Shown here: positions 33,633 to 42,790 of the stretch, one piece after another
Layout: each line of letters begins with the position of its first letter
Position numbering within the stretch: the stretch's first letter is position 1
Source of the DNA: VXYL01 sp963422285
GTDB taxonomy: Bacteria > Pseudomonadota > Gammaproteobacteria > Pseudomonadales > Azotimanducaceae
Assembly (NCBI GenBank): GCA_963422285.2
Contig: CAXXJO010000001.1
Span: forward strand, 496,001 to 560,000
Reading direction: 5' to 3'
DNA length: 64,000 bases
Program-made: the position numbers and the translations under genes
The notes under the pieces: model-generated
Database searches by the model: none
What the model was told of the DNA's origin: nothing
Seen by the model: the letters and a program-made list of their open reading frames with translations, nothing else

Positions 33633-34676
33633 TCAATGCCGTGCCGGCGCCGAGCATGTCCGCTCCTGACGCATCAGTGCCGCCAGCGCCGACCACGCAT
33701 GGTCCGGCTCCACGCTCGCCAAACAGGCTGGCGCCACGGCGACGCCTCGCCACTTGGCCGGCTCGCCGCGATAGCGGCAGCGTTTCGAGTGGCACGGCGA
33801 GCACGCTACGGACGCTGCCAGATTGCGCACATACGGCCCGCGGCAGCCGGTGAGCCGGGAGGCCGTGGGTCCGAACACCATCACCGTCGGTCGCCCCACC
33901 GCGGCGCCGAAGTGGGCGAGGCCGCTGTCCACGCCGATGACGCCGCGACTTTTCGCGACGATGTCCAATGCGCCCGCGAGGTCGGTGCGCGGGCAGACTC
34001 CGGCAGCGGGCACTGCCGCGGCGATGCGCAGTGCCCGCTCGCGCTCGCCGGCCTGCCACGGCAGCAAGGGCGTCAGTCCCGCCGCGGCGATATGGTGGCC
34101 GACCTCGATCCAGAACGCCTCCGGCCACAACTTGGTCTCCCAGGTGGTGCCGTGGGCCAGCACCACGACATCTTCGTGCTGCGACGCCCGGTCGAGGCCG
34201 AAGGCGGGGGTGGTAGCGGGCACCTCGTAGCCCAGGGCGGCGGCGAACAGGCGCCTGCTGCGAGTGATGGCATGCTCGCCTCGGGGCACTCGCAGCCGGC
34301 GCCCATAGACCAGCGCCGCGGCGCGTTCGCGGGCGCTCGCCGAGTCGAAGCCTACGCATTCGCCACCCCGCGCCCAGCGTCCCACTACGGCGCTCTTGAC
34401 CAGCCCTTGGGCGTCCAGCACGAGATCGTAGCGCTGCCGTCGCAAGCGGCAATGGAATGCCACGACCTCGCCCCAGCTAGCCAGCGGCGCACGACGCCAG
34501 CGGCGAAGCGCCACCGGAAGTACTTTGTCGATGCCGTGGACGCGGGCGGCCAAGGGCTGAAAGCTCTCCTCTACCACCCAGTCGAAACGCACCCCGCGGC
34601 GGCTGGCGTCGGCCACCGCCGGCAGCGTGTGGACCATATCGCCCAAGGACGACATCTTCACCAGCAGCACGTTCAT
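33633..34676 (-). CDS. waaC: LPS heptosyltransferase I
   Basis: A 347-residue GT9 enzyme. It starts MNVLLVKMSSLGDMVHTLPA, the WaaC N-terminus with the conserved Asp of SSLGD, and continues VVEESFQPLAARV, YDLVLDAQGLVKSA, HGTTWETKLWPEAFW and the ADP-heptose loop GVDSGLAHFGAAVGRPTVMVFGPT (in two parts, GVDSGLAHFGAA and GRPTVMVFGPT). It transfers L,D-heptose from ADP-heptose to Kdo. The ATG overlaps the waaF stop as ATGA, which fixes the start among several upstream in-frame options. The C-terminal HSKRCRYRGEP is Cys-containing, with a short extra tail. Confidence 0.94.
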   Translation of the reverse strand: MNVLLVKMSSLGDMVHTLPAVADASRRGVRFDWVVEESFQPLAARVHGIDKVLPVALRRWRRAPLASWGEVVAFHCRLRRQRYDLVLDAQGLVKSAVVGRWARGGECVGFDSASARERAAALVYGRRLRVPRGEHAITRSRRLFAAALGYEVPATTPAFGLDRASQHEDVVVLAHGTTWETKLWPEAFWIEVGHHIAAAGLTPLLPWQAGERERALRIAAAVPAAGVCPRTDLAGALDIVAKSRGVIGVDSGLAHFGAAVGRPTVMVFGPTASRLTGCRGPYVRNLAASVACSPCHSKRCRYRGEPAKWRGVAVAPACLASVEPDHAWSALAALMRQERTCSAPARH

Positions 34677-35686
34677 CCGCGGGCGAACTCCGCCGGCGGC
34701 GTGGCGTCGAAAGCACCGAGTTCCCTCAAGGCGGCGAACACCCGCTGGGACGGGATGCCTTGCAAACAGTTGCGATGGCCTAGAGGACATTCGCGCTGGA
34801 AGCAGGGACGGCAGGCAAGTTCTCGTTCGACAATCGCCGCACGCTCGGCCAGCGGCGGCGTGAAGGCTGGCGAACTCGAGCCGTACACGGCCACCACTGG
34901 CCGCCGCAGCGCCGCCGCCACATGCAGCAGGCCGGAATCGTTGGCGACCACCGCGCTGGCCGCGGACAGCAGATCCACGGCGTCTGCAAGGCTGGTCTTG
35001 CCAGCAAGGGGTACCGCCGGCGAATTCGCAGCGATCTCGGCTGCCCTATGCACGTCGCCAGGGCCGCCGAACATCCACACCCGCGCTCCGGCTTCGGCGC
35101 AGTCTCTCGCCAGTTCCGCGAAGCTCACCGTCGGCCAGCGCTTCGCGGAACCGTACTCCGCACCGGGACACAGCGCGATCACCGGGCGATCTGTTCGCAA
35201 CCCGTGCTTCTCCAGCAGACGCTGACGCGACCCGGCATCGGAACGCAGCCGAGGGCAGCCAGGCGATACATCCGCCAAGGCCGCAAAGCGATCCACCAAG
35301 CGTGGCAACCCCTCGGCATCCAGCGGGCGCATGTCGTTCAACAGCCCGAAGCGGCATTCGCCCCGGAACCCGGTACGGCGGGGAATGTCGGCCAGGAACG
35401 GCGTCAGCGCCGCCTTGAAGGAGCCGGGCAGCACGATGGCTTGATCGAAGCCGAGCCGCCGCAGGCGCATCGCCACCGCCCACCGCTCGCCGAGGTCCAG
35501 CCGGCCGTGGCGGGTTCGGATGCCATGCACGACGGCGACATCGGGCATTCTCGTCGCCAGCGCGACGGTAGCCGCGGGCGCCAGGAAATGCACTTCGGCG
35601 CCGCTCGCCGTTCGCGCCGGCACCAACGTATGGGCCATCGTCATGTCGCCCACCCAGGCGGGCGCCACCACCAGCACTCTCGCCAC
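34673..35686 (-). CDS. waaF: LPS heptosyltransferase II
   Basis: A 337-residue GT9 enzyme from a GTG with GGCAGGAA upstream. It has RVLVVAPAWVGDMTMAHTL at the N-terminus (WaaF-type WVGD), then IVLPGSFKAALTPFLADIPR, RTGFRGE, CPGAEYGSAKRWP and VANDSGLLHVAAALRRPVVA. It adds heptose II to heptose I. It heads the waaF-waaC-waaG-waaP-carbamoyltransferase-GT run, which is nearly gapless and so probably one operon. ilvE lies 31 bp upstream on the same strand. Confidence 0.94.
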   Translation of the reverse strand: MARVLVVAPAWVGDMTMAHTLVPARTASGAEVHFLAPAATVALATRMPDVAVVHGIRTRHGRLDLGERWAVAMRLRRLGFDQAIVLPGSFKAALTPFLADIPRRTGFRGECRFGLLNDMRPLDAEGLPRLVDRFAALADVSPGCPRLRSDAGSRQRLLEKHGLRTDRPVIALCPGAEYGSAKRWPTVSFAELARDCAEAGARVWMFGGPGDVHRAAEIAANSPAVPLAGKTSLADAVDLLSAASAVVANDSGLLHVAAALRRPVVAVYGSSSPAFTPPLAERAAIVERELACRPCFQRECPLGHRNCLQGIPSQRVFAALRELGAFDATPPAEFARG

Positions 35687-35717
35687 CGGTATTCCTGCCT
35701 GCCGCCCTTGTCCGACG

Positions 35718-36653
35718 CTATCCGCCCACGGGCGTATGCCACTCGGGGTGAGCGTCGCGCCGCCCCCGCACCTGATCGAAGTACAGCGCCTGCAGCCGTT
35801 CGGTGATCGGGCCGCGCTTGCTGTCGCCGATGATGCGGCCGTCGAGTTCGCGGATCGGCAGCACTTCGGCGGCAGTGCCGGTGAAGAACGCCTCGTCGGC
35901 GATGTAGCACTCGTCCCGGGTGATGCGCCGCTCCACCACGTCGAAGCCCTGCTCCCGGGCGAAGACCAGGATGGTGTCCCGGGTGATGCCCGGCAGGCAA
36001 GAGGTGAGTTCCGGAGTGTGGATGCGGCCGTTCTTCACCAGGAAGACGTTCTCGCCGCTGCCTTCGGCGACATAGCCCTCGTTGTCGAGCAGCAGGGCTT
36101 CGTCGCAGCCGGCGTCGTGGGCTTCGCGCAGCGCCAGGATGGAGTTGATGTAGTTGCCGTTCGCCTTCGCCTTGCACATTGTGATGTTGACGTGATGACG
36201 GGTGTACGAGGAGGTGCGCACGGCGATGCCCTGTTCCCGGGCCTCCGGGTCCATGTAGTCCGGCCACGGCCAGCAGGCGATGGCGGCGTTGACGGAGAGG
36301 CCCTCGGCGCGCAATCCCATGCTCTCCGAGCCCAGGTAGACCACTGGCCGCAGGTAGCCCTCGCGCAGGTCGTTGGCGGCGAACACCTCGCGCTGCGCCG
36401 CCAGCAGCTCCTCTCGGGAAAAGGGTACCTCGATGCGCAGGATGCGGGCGGAGTCGAACAGCCGCGTGGTGTGGTCGTGCAGGCGAAAGATGCGCGGCCC
36501 GCCAGGGGTGTCGTAGGCGCGCACGCCCTCGAACACGCCCACGCCGTAGTGCAGGGTGTGCGTCAGCACATGTACCCGGGCTTGGCGCCAAGGCACCAGT
36601 TCGCCGTTCAGCCAGATCCAGCCGTCGCGGTCCGCGAGGGTCGCTTCCGTCAT
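35718..36653 (-). CDS. ilvE: Branched-chain amino acid aminotransferase
   Basis: A 311-residue fold-type IV PLP enzyme. HTLHYGVGVFEGVRAYDTP is followed by the PLP lysine in AKANGNYINSIL (Lys163), EALLLDNEGYVAEGSGENVF, PGITRDTIL and FFTGTAAEVLPI, all diagnostic of IlvE group I. It interconverts Leu, Ile and Val with their 2-oxo acids using glutamate. ATG 36653 follows GAGGAAAAAGGC. It is divergent from lhr across 84 bp. ilvE beside waaF is also the order in Pseudomonas (recalled). Confidence 0.95.
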   Translation of the reverse strand: MTEATLADRDGWIWLNGELVPWRQARVHVLTHTLHYGVGVFEGVRAYDTPGGPRIFRLHDHTTRLFDSARILRIEVPFSREELLAAQREVFAANDLREGYLRPVVYLGSESMGLRAEGLSVNAAIACWPWPDYMDPEAREQGIAVRTSSYTRHHVNITMCKAKANGNYINSILALREAHDAGCDEALLLDNEGYVAEGSGENVFLVKNGRIHTPELTSCLPGITRDTILVFAREQGFDVVERRITRDECYIADEAFFTGTAAEVLPIRELDGRIIGDSKRGPITERLQALYFDQVRGRRDAHPEWHTPVGG

Positions 36654-36737
36654 GCCTTTTTCCTCGAATGCCGTGCCGCTTGTTTCGCCAAGGGCAAGAT
36701 TAGCCGTTGACGACACGCTCATAAAGACGTAATCCGC

Positions 36738-39700
36738 ATGGATATGTCCGCCCTCGAACGATTCCATCCTGAGATCCGACGCTGGTTCGGCACCGCGTTC
36801 GGTACGCCGACGGACGTGCAGGAGCAGAGCTGGCCGCGCATCGCCGCTGGCGAACACCTGTTGATCACTGCGCCAACCGGCAGCGGCAAGACGCTCACCG
36901 CCTTCCTGTGGGCCATCAATGCCTTCGCCAACGGCGTCTCCGAACCGGGGGCTACCCGCGTACTCTACGTCTCGCCTCTGAAAGCGCTCAACAACGACAT
37001 CCGGGCCAACCTCGTCGAACCCATCGTGGCGATCCGCGCCTGTTTCGAGGCCAACGGCGCCGCATTCCCCAACCTGCGCGTACAGACCCGCAGCGGCGAT
37101 ACCGAGGCGGGCGAACGTACACGTATGCTGCGGCGGCCGCCGGAGCTGCTCATCACCACGCCGGAGAGCCTGACCCTGCTGTTGACCACGGTACGCGGCC
37201 GGCAGGCGCTGTCCACCGTGGAGACCGTCATCCTCGACGAAATCCACTCGGTGGTGGAGAACCGCCGCGGCGTACAGCTCATGACGGGACTGGAGCGCTT
37301 GGCGGACATCGCCGGCGAGTTCCAGCGCGTCGCCCTGTCGGCCACTGTGCGGCCGTTGGAAGCGGTGGCGGACTACGTCGGGGGGCGGGATGCGAACGGT
37401 GCGCCGCGGCCGGTAGGCATCGTCCGCTCGCAGTCCGCCAAGGCCATCGATTTTCGCGTCCGCTTTCCCGAAGCCGCCCGCGTCGCTGCGGACAACGGCC
37501 AGAAGATCTGGGAGCCGCTGTCCGACAGCTTCCGGGATGTGATCGCCGCCAACCGCTCGACGCTGTTCTTCACCAACAGCCGGCGCTTGGCGGAGAAGAT
37601 CACCTTCAAGCTCAACGCCGACGAGATGGCGCCCGTGGCCTACGCCCACCACGGCTCGCTGGCACGAGAGATCCGCACCGAGGTGGAGTCGCGCCTGAAG
37701 GATGGCGACTTGAAGGCCATCGTCGCCACCAACTCCTTGGAACTGGGCATCGACATCGGCGATCTCGACGAGGTGGTGCTGATCCAATCGCCGCCGTCCA
37801 TCGCCTCGGCGCTGCAACGAGTGGGGCGCGCTGGCCATCGGGTAGGCGAGACCAGCCGCGGCACGCTGTTTCCCACCTTCGCCCAGGACTTCCTGGAAGC
37901 CGCGGTGGTGGCCAAGGCGGTGGGCGAGCGTGACATCGAGCCCTTGCGGCCGCTGCACGGCCCGCTCGACGTGCTGACCCAGACCATCGTTTCCTGCGCG
38001 GTGTCGGAAGAATGGGCCACGGACGATCTATACCGTACCCTCACCCGCGCCGCGCCCTACTGGGACCTGCCCCGGGAGCACTTCGACTTGGTGGTGGAGA
38101 TGCTGGCCGGACGCTATGCCGGCACCCGCATTCGCGACTTGAAGCCGCGCCTCGCCTTCGACCGTGTCCGACAGACCGTGAAGGCGCGCAAGGGCGCGGC
38201 GCTGGCCCTCTACACCTCCGGCGGCACCATCCCCGACCGGGGCTACTTCACCTTGCGACACGCCGACAGCGGTGCCGTCATCGGCGAACTGGACGAGGAG
38301 TTCGTCTGGGAGGCTAGCGTCGGCCAGAACTTCACCTTGGGCACGCAGCACTGGCTGATCCACCGCATCACCCACAACGACGTGCTGGTGAAGAACGCGC
38401 CGCTGAAGGCCAGTGCGCCGCCGTTCTGGCGCGGCGAGGTGTTCAACCGAAACTTCTATTTCTCGAAGCGCATCGGCGAATTTCTGGAAACGGCCAACGA
38501 GTTGCTGAAGTGTCACGAGGAGGCCGCCTTCCACGCCAATCTGAACGATCTGGGCTTCAACGACGTCGCCGCCGAGGAATTGATCGGCTTCCTGAAGGCG
38601 CAGCGCGAAGTGACGGGCCGCGACCTGCCCCACGCCAACCATCTGCTGGTGGAGCATGTCCGTTCCGGCCCCGGCGGCTATGCCGGTCCGGATCGCGAAC
38701 AGCAGATCGTCCTGCATACCCTATGGGGCGGGCGCGTGAATCGGCCCCTCGCGCTGGCCTTGGAGTCCGCTTGGCGAGAACGATTTGCCAGCATGGCGGA
38801 TGCCTACGCCGATAACAACGTCATCGTCGTCCAAGTGGGAGCCTCCAGCGGGGATGCGCGAGCGGAACCTCCTCGTAGGGGAGCCTTCAGCGGGGGTGCG
38901 CGAGGGGACCCCCCTCGCATGAAGGACGCAGTGGATCCAGCGCTGTTGCTGAGCCTAGTGACGCCAGCCAACTTCGAAGCGCTGCTGCGGCAATCGCTGG
39001 AAGGCTCGGGGTTCTTCGGGGCGCGCTTTCGGGAGTGCGCCGGCCGATCCCTGCTGCTTACCAAGCGCCGCTTCAAGGAGCGTATGCCGCTGTGGATGAC
39101 GCGCCTGCAAGCGAAAAAGCTGATGACATCCGCCAAGCCCTTCGCGGACTTCCCGGTGCTGCTGGAAACCTGGCGCACCTGCCTGCGCGACGAGTTCGAC
39201 CTCGATGCCGCCGGCGACTTGCTCGAACGCCTTGCCGCCGGCGAACTCGCCTGGTCGGTGGCCAACACCGCGGTGCCGAGCCCGTTCGCGGCCAGCATCG
39301 CCTTCAATCAGATCAGTCGCTACATGTACGCCGACGATACCCCGGAGCAAGGCGAGCGGTCGGCATTGTCCGACGACCTCATTCGCCAAGCGGTATTCGA
39401 CCGCTCCCTGCGTCCCGCCATTGAGGCTGCCGCGATCGCCGATTTCGAGGCTCGTGTCCAACGCACCCGGGACGGCTACGTGCCCGATGGCGACGACGAA
39501 CTGCGAGAGTGGGTGAAAGAGCGGGTAGCGATTGCCGAGCAGGACTGGTTCGCCGAAGTTCCGGTTCCCGACGGTCTGAACCGCTGGGTTTTCCGCGGAC
39601 GGACGTTCCTGGTGCATCCCGAGATCGTGGTCGGAGAAGATCCGCTGCGCCAAGCCGGAGAGATGCTGCAATTCTTCGGCCCGCGCACGGCAGAGGAACT

Positions 39701-41219
39701 GGCCGGCATCCTGCCGTTCGACGACAGCGAGGCGTTGGTGCGCGAGCTCGTCGATGCCGAGGTGATGGTGCAGGGCCCGCTGGTGGCCGGCACCGATGCG
39801 GACTACTTCTGCGACGCGGAGAACCTGGAAACCCTGATCCGCTTTCAGCGCGCCGCGGCCCGACCTGTATTCGAACCGCGTCCGGCCACGGATCTGTCGC
39901 CCTTCCTGGCCCGCTGGCACGTCTTCGGCGTCGAGCCGTCCCGGGAGCGATTTCTGGATGCCGCCGATCGGCTGCGCGGCTATCCAGCGCCAGTGGGATT
40001 CTGGCTCGACGAAGCGTTCCCCCCGCGCCTGTCCGGTGTCGCCCTGGACAGCTTGGAAACCGCCGCCTCCCACGACGGTCTGGCGTGGCGCGGCATGGGG
40101 CGGGAAACGGCCGCCGTCGGCTTCGGCGAGGACTTCGACTTGCTTGCGCCGGCGGCGGGAAACGGCGACGCCGATGAGGATGTCGCGGCACTGTTCAAGG
40201 ATCCCGACGCCCGCTACACGTTCTCGCAGCTGCTCGACGAATCCGGCCAGGACGCCGATGCGTTCAACGCCGCGTTCTGGCAGGCCGTGTGGGGTGGGCG
40301 CATCGCCGCCGACGGCTTCCAGCCCTTGGCAGCAGGCAGAAGCCGCCGCTACCAGCTACACGACGCGACTGCTGCGCAGTCGCCCCGCGATTCCGCTTTG
40401 CGGAATCGCCAAGCGGACGGCACCCCGTCGGCGCGGTTGCGCGACGCGACTGCTGCGCGGTCGCCCCGCGATTCCGCTTTGCGGAATCGCCAAGCGGACA
40501 GCGCCCTGTCGGCGCGGACCGGCAGGCGGCGCGCCTCGGCGCACAGCCGAGCCAAGGCGCGGGGCGTCGCTCTGGGCTGGCCGGGCACTTGGTATCGGGT
40601 GTCCGCCGGGAGATCTTCGGCGGATGCTCTCGAGCAGCTGGAAACCGGCAAGGAGCGCTGCCGAATGCTGCTGGAGCGCTACGGCATCCTCACCCGCGAA
40701 CACGCCAACCGCGAAGGCGGCCTGTGCCGCTGGGCGGCGGTATTCCCGGCGCTGCGCATCATGGAGCTTGCCGGCGAAGTGGTCGCCGGCCTGTTCTTCA
40801 AGGACTTCTCCGGCCCCCAGTTCGCCCTTCCCCAAGCAGTACGCCAGCTGGAACGGTTGCAGAAGGCCGGCGCATCGTTCTGGATCAATGCCCTGGACCC
40901 GGCCTCACCCTGCGGCCTCGGCCTGCCGGAACTGCCCCAGCGCCGCCTCGCGAACCACTTGGGCTGGTTCGAGGGCACCCTGGCCATCGTCTCGGAAAAC
41001 CACGGCCGCCGCCTGACCATCCATCTGCACCCGGACGATCCTGGCCTCGACGCTCTGCTACCCTATCTCGTCGCCCTCTGCCGAACCCGCCGGCGCATGG
41101 ATACGGAAACCGTCAACGGCCAGCCGCTGGGCGCCAGCCCCTACTTGCCCGCCCTGTCCCGCCATCTGAACGCGGTGGCGGACCACAAGGGCGTCTACTT
41201 CCAAGCGCAAGGCGCATAG
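36738..41219 (+). CDS. lhr: Large ATP-dependent helicase Lhr
   Basis: A 1,493-residue SF2 helicase (E. coli Lhr is about 1,540). Walker A is APTGSGKT (45-52) and the DEIH box lies near 167 (VILDEIHSVVENRRG), followed by LSATVRPLEAVADYVGG. In RecA domain 2 come FFTNSRRLAEKI, YAHHGSLARE, LELGIDIGDLDEVVLIQSPP and LQRVGRAGHR. Winged-helix, Lhr-core and a long C-terminal extension of the Lhr-CTD type follow. Lhr translocates 3'-5' and unwinds RNA:DNA hybrids in repair. Two blocks are odd: residues about 701-728 and about 1209-1262 are encoded by palindromic repeats, kept in frame, and low in complexity. The ATG is 84 bp from the divergent ilvE. Confidence 0.95.
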   Translation: MDMSALERFHPEIRRWFGTAFGTPTDVQEQSWPRIAAGEHLLITAPTGSGKTLTAFLWAINAFANGVSEPGATRVLYVSPLKALNNDIRANLVEPIVAIRACFEANGAAFPNLRVQTRSGDTEAGERTRMLRRPPELLITTPESLTLLLTTVRGRQALSTVETVILDEIHSVVENRRGVQLMTGLERLADIAGEFQRVALSATVRPLEAVADYVGGRDANGAPRPVGIVRSQSAKAIDFRVRFPEAARVAADNGQKIWEPLSDSFRDVIAANRSTLFFTNSRRLAEKITFKLNADEMAPVAYAHHGSLAREIRTEVESRLKDGDLKAIVATNSLELGIDIGDLDEVVLIQSPPSIASALQRVGRAGHRVGETSRGTLFPTFAQDFLEAAVVAKAVGERDIEPLRPLHGPLDVLTQTIVSCAVSEEWATDDLYRTLTRAAPYWDLPREHFDLVVEMLAGRYAGTRIRDLKPRLAFDRVRQTVKARKGAALALYTSGGTIPDRGYFTLRHADSGAVIGELDEEFVWEASVGQNFTLGTQHWLIHRITHNDVLVKNAPLKASAPPFWRGEVFNRNFYFSKRIGEFLETANELLKCHEEAAFHANLNDLGFNDVAAEELIGFLKAQREVTGRDLPHANHLLVEHVRSGPGGYAGPDREQQIVLHTLWGGRVNRPLALALESAWRERFASMADAYADNNVIVVQVGASSGDARAEPPRRGAFSGGARGDPPRMKDAVDPALLLSLVTPANFEALLRQSLEGSGFFGARFRECAGRSLLLTKRRFKERMPLWMTRLQAKKLMTSAKPFADFPVLLETWRTCLRDEFDLDAAGDLLERLAAGELAWSVANTAVPSPFAASIAFNQISRYMYADDTPEQGERSALSDDLIRQAVFDRSLRPAIEAAAIADFEARVQRTRDGYVPDGDDELREWVKERVAIAEQDWFAEVPVPDGLNRWVFRGRTFLVHPEIVVGEDPLRQAGEMLQFFGPRTAEELAGILPFDDSEALVRELVDAEVMVQGPLVAGTDADYFCDAENLETLIRFQRAAARPVFEPRPATDLSPFLARWHVFGVEPSRERFLDAADRLRGYPAPVGFWLDEAFPPRLSGVALDSLETAASHDGLAWRGMGRETAAVGFGEDFDLLAPAAGNGDADEDVAALFKDPDARYTFSQLLDESGQDADAFNAAFWQAVWGGRIAADGFQPLAAGRSRRYQLHDATAAQSPRDSALRNRQADGTPSARLRDATAARSPRDSALRNRQADSALSARTGRRRASAHSRAKARGVALGWPGTWYRVSAGRSSADALEQLETGKERCRMLLERYGILTREHANREGGLCRWAAVFPALRIMELAGEVVAGLFFKDFSGPQFALPQAVRQLERLQKAGASFWINALDPASPCGLGLPELPQRRLANHLGWFEGTLAIVSENHGRRLTIHLHPDDPGLDALLPYLVALCRTRRRMDTETVNGQPLGASPYLPALSRHLNAVADHKGVYFQAQGA
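38837..38920. repeat. In-frame REP-like repeat pair inside lhr (42-bp period)
   Basis: Two 42-bp copies starting GGGAGCC(T/C)(T/C)CAGCGGGG, the second with a perfect hairpin of 8-bp arms GCGAGGGG/CCCCTCGC and a 3-nt loop at 38900-38918. The head resembles REP elements of gammaproteobacteria. The 42-bp period keeps the reading frame, giving GASSGDARAEPPRR and GAFSGGARGDPPRM in Lhr. Confidence 0.75.
40361..40522. repeat. In-frame tandem pair of two-hairpin palindromic repeats inside lhr (81-bp period)
   Basis: Copies begin at 40361 and 40442. Hairpin 1 has arms GCGACTGC/GCAGTCGC (the second copy has one G-T wobble), a CCCG spacer, hairpin 2 arms CGATTCCGC/GCGGAATCG, then a small GACGG/CCGTC hairpin. 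The 81-bp period is 27 codons, so Lhr gains two copies of DATAA(Q/R)SPRDSALRNRQAD. Shares the GCGAC...GTCGCCCC...CGATTC...GAATCG plan with 31302-31457. Confidence 0.85.
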
Positions 41220-41227
41220 GACGAACG

Positions 41228-41872
41228 ATGGACGAACTACGCGAGACCTTCCACGTCGAACGGACGTTGGCCACGGTGTGGGAACGGCTGCGACTGCCCA
41301 CCGAAACCGCTTCCGGCCATTGCCGCATCCCCGGCTTCCCGGACCTCGACGGCAAGCCCGGCTGCCTCGCTGCCATCGCGGCAAGCGAGCCGCAGCGGTT
41401 GTTGCGGGGGCGCAAGAAGAACCCGCCCTGCGCCGGTACCGAGATCGAAATCGAAATCGGCCCCGCCAACGCTTCCGGCTGGCCCGCCCGCGTCACCGTG
41501 GCGCAGTCCGGATTCCCCGCAGCGATGGCGGCCATGGGCGACATGACCGTCGCCCACTGGCGGCAAATCGTCGCCGACTTCCGCCTCTATCTGGAACAGG
41601 ACGTCGTAGCGCCGGCAACGGTTTGGGGCGCCAGCCTGGGCGCAGCGCCGCAGCAGACGCCGATAGGCCTAGTGCTGGCCGCGGTCGACAAGGGCGGCTT
41701 CGCCGACCGCAGCGGCATGCGCGACGGCGACCTGCTGCTGACCTTGCGCGGCATCCGCATTCACGACATCGGCCAGCTCTGGACGGTGCTGGCGCTGTCG
41801 AATCCGGGCGACGATGCCGCCGTCTCCTGGGTGCGCGACCGACAGCGGCGCATCTCGTCCGCTCCGCTGTAG
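41228..41872 (+). CDS. SRPBCC-like N-terminal plus PDZ C-terminal domain protein
   Basis: A 214-residue protein 8 bp after lhr, so probably co-transcribed. Residues 1-125 begin ETFHVERTLATVWERL and end GDMTVAHWRQIVADFRLYLE, the usual first strand and last helix of SRPBCC/AHSA1-type lipid- or ligand-binding folds. Residues 140-214 look like a PDZ domain: PIGLVLAAVDKGGFADRSGM, then RDGDLLLTLRGIRIHDIGQL, with its carboxylate-binding loop. There is no protease domain, signal peptide or membrane segment. The combination is unusual; its role, perhaps as an adaptor, is unknown. Confidence 0.65.
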   Translation: MDELRETFHVERTLATVWERLRLPTETASGHCRIPGFPDLDGKPGCLAAIAASEPQRLLRGRKKNPPCAGTEIEIEIGPANASGWPARVTVAQSGFPAAMAAMGDMTVAHWRQIVADFRLYLEQDVVAPATVWGASLGAAPQQTPIGLVLAAVDKGGFADRSGMRDGDLLLTLRGIRIHDIGQLWTVLALSNPGDDAAVSWVRDRQRRISSAPL

Positions 41873-42002
41873 CGGCAGGCCGCAGTTGCCGAGGTCGGAT
41901 ATGCCGTTTGCCTGGGCGGGCAAGGCGAGCGATGGCGAACAGGAGCGGCGGCGAGGAACGAACGAGCGCGGACGAAAATCCACCAACGCCGCCTGTCGCC
42001 CG

Positions 42003-42785
42003 CTATTGCGCGGCCCGGCCAGCAGGTTGCGGCCAGCCGCCGTCGCAGTAGATTTTCTCGCCGGTGATATAGGTGTTCTGGTTGGACACCAGGAAGCGCA
42101 CCACGTTGGCCACATCCTCAGGCTGGCAGACCTTGCCGAAGGGCATCGTTGGATCCAGGGTGCGCATGTCCGTAATGCCGGCGGTCGCCTTCATTAGCCG
42201 ACGTCCCATCTCCGTCTCCACCAAGCCGGGTGCGACGATGTTGACGCGGATGCCGTTGGGCCGCTCCTCTCGGGACAAAGTCACCGCCAGCGCCTCCATG
42301 GCCGCCTTGGCCATGTTGTACGGACCGCCGTTGGCGGCGAGACCGCGCGAGGCGACGCTGGAGATCATCACGATGTCGCCACGGTCGAGGCTGCGCATCT
42401 TGGGAATGACCAGCTTCGAGAGGTAATGCGAGCCGAAGGCGTGTGTGGCCACCACCCGGCGCAGTTCCGCCGGCTCCGTGTCCACCACGGACAGACCGCG
42501 GCTAGCGATGCCGGCATTGTTCACCAGGATGCTGACAGGGCCGAGCTCCTGCTCCACTAGCGCCACCATTGCAGCGGCATGGTCGTAGTCGTCTACGGTG
42601 GCATGGTAGATGCGGGCTTTGCCGCCGCTGTGGACGATCTGATCGACGGTGGCCTGCGCCGCATCCGTATCGCGACGACAGTTCACCGCCACCGCGGCGC
42701 CGTCGGCCGCCAGCGCCAAGGAGATCGCCCTGCCGATGCCGCGGCCGCCGCCGCTTACCAACGCCACTCGGCCTGCCAGGGGCAT
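42003..42785 (-). CDS. Short-chain dehydrogenase/reductase (FabG-like)
   Basis: A 260-residue SDR. The cofactor loop SGGGRGIGRA near 15-24 followed by CRRDTD suggests NADP; NNAG is near 91-94, the catalytic Ser lies in ISSVASRG, and Tyr/Lys in GPYNMAKAAMEAL. The end is TGEKIYCDGGW. It probably acts on an acyl or 3-oxoacyl substrate, given the crotonase gene just upstream on the same strand. ATG 42785 is given. A GTG three codons earlier would overlap the crotonase stop as GTGA and is equally good. Confidence 0.9.
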   Translation of the reverse strand: MPLAGRVALVSGGGRGIGRAISLALAADGAAVAVNCRRDTDAAQATVDQIVHSGGKARIYHATVDDYDHAAAMVALVEQELGPVSILVNNAGIASRGLSVVDTEPAELRRVVATHAFGSHYLSKLVIPKMRSLDRGDIVMISSVASRGLAANGGPYNMAKAAMEALAVTLSREERPNGIRVNIVAPGLVETEMGRRLMKATAGITDMRTLDPTMPFGKVCQPEDVANVVRFLVSNQNTYITGEKIYCDGGWPQPAGRAAQ

Positions 42786-42790
42786 CGCCG

